A DNA stretch of 64,000 nt from an uncultured Prevotella sp. (GTDB lineage Bacteria > Bacteroidota > Bacteroidia > Bacteroidales > Bacteroidaceae), in the NCBI GenBank assembly GCA_900314935.1, contig OMXE01000007.1, positions 1 through 64,000 on the forward strand. Direction: 5' to 3'. Under the pieces are notes generated by a model. It had not been told where the DNA came from. It saw only the letters and a list, made by a program, of their open reading frames with translations, and searched no databases. Position numbers and translations under genes: made by a program. Positions 60,041 to 64,000 of this stretch are shown piece after piece; the stretch's first letter is position 1, and every line of letters begins with the position of its first letter.

Positions 60041-62155
60041 ATGAAAAAACTGTTATTATCATTGATGTGTCTCTGCTCACTCACGGTCAGTGCCGATGAG
60101 GGCATGTGGACGCTTTACAACTTGCCTCAGGCTGTGTATGAGCAGATGAAGGCAGAAGGTTTTACCATGCCGTATGCCGACTTGTACGAGAGTCCTAACG
60201 CCATTAAGAACTGTGTAGTGAACTTCTCGGGCTACTGCTCTGGTGTGGTGGTGTCACCCAACGGACTGGTTTTCACGAACCACCACTGCGGATTCGAGTC
60301 TATTCGCAGTCATTCCACCGTGGAGCACGACTACATGCTCAACGGCTTCATCGCCAAGAGCTATGAAGAGGAGCTGCCGAACAAGGATATGTTCGTAAGT
60401 TTCATGCGCGAGCAGAAGGACATCACCGACCAGCTGGAAACACTGGCAAAGAGTAATCCTGACTATGCTGACGACTGGACAATACTTATTGACTCCTTGG
60501 AGCATGCCATGAACGACAGTGTCAAGAAGATCGACAAGACACTGGAAGTGGAGATTCAGCCGTTCTACGAAGGTAATGCCTATTATGCCACTACCTATCA
60601 GACCTTCCGCGACCTCCGCCTGGTGTTCGCCATTCCTAAGTCGATGGGTAAGTTCGGCGGTGAGACCGATAACTGGATGTGGCCTCGTCAGACCTGCGAT
60701 TTCTCTGTATTCAGAATCTATGCCGACCCCGAGACGAACGGTCCGGCAGACTATTCAGAGAAGAATGTTCCCTACCACCCCGCTTCTTGGGCTCCTGTCA
60801 GCATGCAGGGCTATAAGGATGGTGATTTCTCCATGACCATCGGCTACCCCGGCAGCACCAGTCGTTACCTCTCTTCATATGGTATCAAGGAGATGCGCGA
60901 TGCTGAGAACAGCGCCCGTGTACAGGTTCGCGGCATTAAGCAGGAAATCATGAAGCGCCACATGAATGCCTCAGAGGCTGTCCGTATCAAGTACGACAGC
61001 AAGTATGCACAGAGTTCCAACTACTGGAAGAACTCCATCGGTATGAACAAATGTATCGATTCCATCGGCATTATCCGTCAGAAGCAGGAGCTCGAGGCAC
61101 GCATCCGTACCTTCCAGAATGAGACTGGCTATTTGAAGGACAAGCTGGATTTCGATTTGATGAGTAAGGCGTACGGTCAGCGCTATGAGTCGGTTCGCGC
61201 CTTTATGTATTGGGTAGAGACCTTCAACCGCACCAACGAGCTCGCCACCCGTGCCATGCGTGCCAATGCTGGTGGTTACAAGCTTCAGGGTCCGGAAGAT
61301 AAGAGTAAGAAGCAGTACTTCGAGATCAAGGACAACAGTGACGAATGGGATGAGGCACTCGACAAGGAAGTGTTTGCCGCCCTGCTGAAGAACTACAAGG
61401 AGCAGGTGGGTGCGAAGTATCTGCCCGCCTTCTACCAGACCATCGAGAGCAAGTATCATAACGACTATACCAAGTATGTGAACGATCTCTATAAGAACTC
61501 TGTGCTCATGAAGGGTAAGAAGATCTATCCTGGTAAGAAGAAATATCTGAAAGACCTGGGTGTGAAGATGGGTCTTGACCTGGTTGAATCATTAGGTGTC
61601 ATCCGTGAAGGGATTAGTGACACGAACGATGACATCATGCAGCAGGAGAAATACCTCTGTGCCGCCAAGCTGCGCATGGAGGCCGATATGCCACACTACT
61701 CGGATGCAAACTTCACCATGCGCCTCAGCTACGGTCAGGTGGGTGAATACCTGCTTGATGGCAAACCCTCTGGCTACTACACCACTGCAGAGAGTATTGT
61801 CGAGAAGATGAAGAGGGCAGATCAGATTGATGAGTATTTCGCCGAGCCGGAGATGCACGAGCTGCTCTCATCAAAGAACTTCGACCCCTATACCGACAAG
61901 ACCACTGGTAAGATGCAACTGTGCTTCCTCACCAATAACGATATCACTGGCGGTAATAGCGGTTCACCTATGTTCAATGGTAAGGGTGAGCTCATCGGAC
62001 TGGCTTTCGATGGCAACTGGGACTCTTTGGCCAGCGACATTAACTTCGACAAGGTACTGGCTCGCTGCATTGGTGTGGACATCCGTTTCGTTCTGTTCAT
62101 GATGGACAGATGGGGACATGCCGACCGTCTGCTGAAGGAGATTAATGCGAGATGA
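60041..62155 (+). CDS. S46 family dipeptidyl-peptidase, DPP7-like
   Basis: A 704-residue periplasmic serine peptidase that removes dipeptides from peptide N-termini. It has a signal peptide (MKKLLLSLMCLCSLTVSA), the catalytic His in TNHHCGF (residues 81-82), the N-terminus-binding region with FGGETDNWMWPRQTCDFS near residue 210, and the catalytic Ser in TGGNSGSPMF (S640). The position 18 residues after that Ser is Gly (FDGNWD); in Porphyromonas enzymes Gly there marks DPP7 (broad, hydrophobic P1) and Arg marks DPP11 (acidic P1). I therefore favour DPP7-like specificity. Confidence 0.93.
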   Translation: MKKLLLSLMCLCSLTVSADEGMWTLYNLPQAVYEQMKAEGFTMPYADLYESPNAIKNCVVNFSGYCSGVVVSPNGLVFTNHHCGFESIRSHSTVEHDYMLNGFIAKSYEEELPNKDMFVSFMREQKDITDQLETLAKSNPDYADDWTILIDSLEHAMNDSVKKIDKTLEVEIQPFYEGNAYYATTYQTFRDLRLVFAIPKSMGKFGGETDNWMWPRQTCDFSVFRIYADPETNGPADYSEKNVPYHPASWAPVSMQGYKDGDFSMTIGYPGSTSRYLSSYGIKEMRDAENSARVQVRGIKQEIMKRHMNASEAVRIKYDSKYAQSSNYWKNSIGMNKCIDSIGIIRQKQELEARIRTFQNETGYLKDKLDFDLMSKAYGQRYESVRAFMYWVETFNRTNELATRAMRANAGGYKLQGPEDKSKKQYFEIKDNSDEWDEALDKEVFAALLKNYKEQVGAKYLPAFYQTIESKYHNDYTKYVNDLYKNSVLMKGKKIYPGKKKYLKDLGVKMGLDLVESLGVIREGISDTNDDIMQQEKYLCAAKLRMEADMPHYSDANFTMRLSYGQVGEYLLDGKPSGYYTTAESIVEKMKRADQIDEYFAEPEMHELLSSKNFDPYTDKTTGKMQLCFLTNNDITGGNSGSPMFNGKGELIGLAFDGNWDSLASDINFDKVLARCIGVDIRFVLFMMDRWGHADRLLKEINAR

Positions 62156-62157
62156 AA

Positions 62158-62185
62158 ATTAAACATTAAACATTAAAGATTAGAG
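62158..62185 (+). repeat. Four 7-bp tandem units directly before the GH2 start
   Basis: ATTAAAC, ATTAAAC, ATTAAAG and ATTAGAG abut each other and end at the ATG at 62186. They fill the spacer between the S46 peptidase stop and the GH2 start. Confidence 0.8.
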
Positions 62186-64000
62186 ATGAAGGTTAAGGGA
62201 TTCGTGTTAGTTGGGGTCTTGCTGGCGCATCTGACAATGTTTGCGCAGCAAAACGGATCATACGTCCAGTCGGGCTATCGTGAGAAGATCGACCTGAGTG
62301 GGAAATGGCTGTTCCAGTTAGACCCCGACTCCACCCTGAAACCTACCAGTAAGTTCAACGATGTAATCTATCTTCCCGGTACTACCGATACGAATAGAAA
62401 GGGAAATGCTGCTACGAAGAAAGACGAGACCACCCACCTGACACGCAAATACAGCTATGTGGGCAAGGCGTGGTATCAGGTTCCCGTGCGGATTCCCAAA
62501 TCGTGGAAAGGTCAGCAGATTGTCCTCTACATGGAGCGCACCAAGCCCACCACGGTGTATGTTGACGGGAAGCCGGTGGGAAGCAACAACGATATCTCCA
62601 CACCGCAGGAATATATCTTATCGAAGCAGCTCAAGCCGGGAGTCCATTACATCACCGTGATGGTGGACAATAGTGAGAACACCGTTCCGCCACAGATCAT
62701 CAGTAATTCGCATGCCTACACCGAGGATACCCAGACCAACTGGAACGGAATCATCGGCAGGATCTACCTGGAAAAACGGGCGCCTACGCACATCGACAAC
62801 CTGATCATCACTACCGATAGTGAAAGGAAAGAGGTGCAGGTAACGGTAAATATCGACGGTCAGCTCAAGGCTGATACGAAGATGAAGTTCATCCTCATCC
62901 CGTGGGGAGGCGACTATGGTTATGTCATTGGCGAGAAGATGGTTCCCAAGACGCAGAATCCATTCACCCACGCCCGGGTTATCTACCGCGATGACAGTCT
63001 GAAGCTATGGAGCGAGCATCATCCTTCCCTCTATCGCATACACGTCACACTCGACGGATACGACGAGATGGAGAAGACCTTCGGCGTCAGGAGCTTCACC
63101 ACACAGGGCACACAGTTCGCCATTAACGGTAACACCACCTTCCTCAGAGGAAAGCATGATGCCTGTGTGTTCCCCCTGACAGGTCATGTGCCCATGACCA
63201 TGGAGGAATGGCGGCGGTACTTCCAGATATGCAAGGGCTATGGCATCAACCATGTGCGTTTCCACTCATGGTGCCCGCCAGAGGCTTGTTTCCTGGCAGC
63301 CGACATCGAAGGAATATACCTGCAGCCTGAACTGCCGTTCTGGGGTGACTTCAACAAAGACGACCGTAGGTTAATGGACTTCCTCATGAAGGAAGGTACA
63401 CGAATCATAACCACCTATGGTCACCACCCCTCGTTTGTGATGATGGCCTTAGGAAACGAACTGTGGGGCGACATCCCTACCATGCAGCTTTTCACGAAGG
63501 CTTTCAAAAAGATGGATCCTACCAAGCTCTTTACGTTCGGTTCCAACTACTACTTAGGCTACCAGGGGTGGAAAGAGGGGATGGATTTCTTCGTCACCTG
63601 TCGTAACGGCGGGGAGGAATGGGGGAAGTTCAATACCCATACCCGCGGCTCGTTCTCGTTTGCCGATGCTGCCGGTGGCGGAATGATCAACAGCATCTAT
63701 CCGAATTCTATCATGAATTTTGCCGAGGGTATCAAAGACTGTCAGGTTCCCATCATCGGTCATGAAACGGCGCAGTTCCAAACCTATCCCGACTATAACG
63801 AAATCAGCAAATACTCCGGAGTGCTCTATCCATATAACATGGAAGTGTTCCGCAGCAGGTTAGAGAAGGCAGGTATGCTCGATCAGGCAGCCGATTTCCA
63901 CAAGGCATCGGGTCTGTGGAGTGTGGAGCTCTATAAACAGGAGATTGAAATGGCGCTGCGAACACCTGGTATGGGTGGATTCCAGCTGCTCGACCTGCAA
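62186..64000 (+). CDS. Glycoside hydrolase family 2 enzyme (3' end outside window)
   Basis: 605 codons are visible and the frame is still open at the window edge. After a signal peptide (MKVKGFVLVGVLLAHLTMFA) it has the GH2 jelly-roll (LSGKWLFQLDPDS, WYQVPVRIPKSWKGQQIVLY), the immunoglobulin-like domain (about 215-300), and the TIM barrel (FLRGKHDACVFPLTG, MALGNELWGD). The acid/base is the Glu in GNELWGD, and the likely nucleophile Glu is in IIGHETAQFQTY. Members include beta-galactosidases and other beta-glycosidases; the exact activity is not clear. Confidence 0.9.
   Translation, partial: MKVKGFVLVGVLLAHLTMFAQQNGSYVQSGYREKIDLSGKWLFQLDPDSTLKPTSKFNDVIYLPGTTDTNRKGNAATKKDETTHLTRKYSYVGKAWYQVPVRIPKSWKGQQIVLYMERTKPTTVYVDGKPVGSNNDISTPQEYILSKQLKPGVHYITVMVDNSENTVPPQIISNSHAYTEDTQTNWNGIIGRIYLEKRAPTHIDNLIITTDSERKEVQVTVNIDGQLKADTKMKFILIPWGGDYGYVIGEKMVPKTQNPFTHARVIYRDDSLKLWSEHHPSLYRIHVTLDGYDEMEKTFGVRSFTTQGTQFAINGNTTFLRGKHDACVFPLTGHVPMTMEEWRRYFQICKGYGINHVRFHSWCPPEACFLAADIEGIYLQPELPFWGDFNKDDRRLMDFLMKEGTRIITTYGHHPSFVMMALGNELWGDIPTMQLFTKAFKKMDPTKLFTFGSNYYLGYQGWKEGMDFFVTCRNGGEEWGKFNTHTRGSFSFADAAGGGMINSIYPNSIMNFAEGIKDCQVPIIGHETAQFQTYPDYNEISKYSGVLYPYNMEVFRSRLEKAGMLDQAADFHKASGLWSVELYKQEIEMALRTPGMGGFQLLDLQ

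Overview
The window is chromosomal DNA of a Bacteroidota member, most likely Prevotellaceae (Prevotella/Segatella-like). The evidence is repeated use of the Bacteroidetes -7 promoter element TAnnTTTG, a FimB/Mfa2-type fimbrial lipoprotein, an S46 dipeptidyl-peptidase, a fused SpmA/SpmB protein, SusB-type GH97 enzymes, a SusR-like DUF6377 regulator, and ECF sigma/DUF4974/TonB-receptor signalling. The exact species cannot be read from the sequence alone.

Region 1 (1-24.1 kb, core chromosome). A leftward block carries a Nudix hydrolase, a SASA-type acetylesterase, a CapA-like phosphoesterase, a DUF3160 protein, a DUF4369/thioredoxin-fold lipoprotein and a GH115 alpha-glucuronidase, with a secreted alpha/beta-hydrolase esterase on the other strand; several of these fit acetylated glucuronoxylan breakdown. 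Then follow pnp, the tight run topA-aroK-speA-argB, an ECF sigma factor with a single-pass membrane partner, a leftward CPBP protease/ribF/HAD operon, and a fimbrial-type lipoprotein.

Region 2 (24.1-52.8 kb, accessory). A tRNA with anticodon CAT (24134-24207) has been used repeatedly as an integration site. A 43-bp piece of its 3' half recurs exactly at 40230 and 50480, each copy followed by its own hairpin terminator. Element 1 (about 24.2-40.3 kb) is flanked by matching pairs of GGTGAAATTC repeats. It carries a tyrosine integrase, an excisionase-like protein, a RepA-type ATPase, a Toprim-like DUF6371 protein, a MobV-type relaxase, a YhcG-type nuclease, and a starch/maltooligosaccharide cargo: DUF6377 regulator, GH13 and two GH97 genes. 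The GH13 gene begins with what looks like the start of a SusC gene, as if an internal deletion removed the transport genes. Element 2 (40.3-50.5 kb) has no visible integrase. It carries an Rnl2-like RNA ligase with three calcineurin-type phosphoesterases (one broken) and two unrecognised proteins, an HTH protein with a 451-residue coiled-coil protein, an AAA/DUF4143 ATPase and an orphan HipB-like regulator. Arrays of GCGTAAACA at 11-bp spacing lie at its right end. A further 2.2-kb segment (50.5-52.75 kb) carries a DUF6078 protein and a second AAA/DUF4143 ATPase and ends with a copy of the same array.

Region 3 (52.9-64 kb, core). An ECF sigma/FecR-like/TonB-receptor trio is followed by a MutT-type Nudix protein, the fused spore-maturation-type membrane protein, a polysaccharide flippase, an S46 dipeptidyl-peptidase that looks DPP7-like, and a GH2 enzyme that runs off the window end.

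The best candidate for an undescribed system is the RNA ligase/phosphoesterase operon of element 2 (41.3-46.1 kb). The most unusual genome structure is the tandem tRNA-targeted array of elements with one-helical-turn repeats at their ends.
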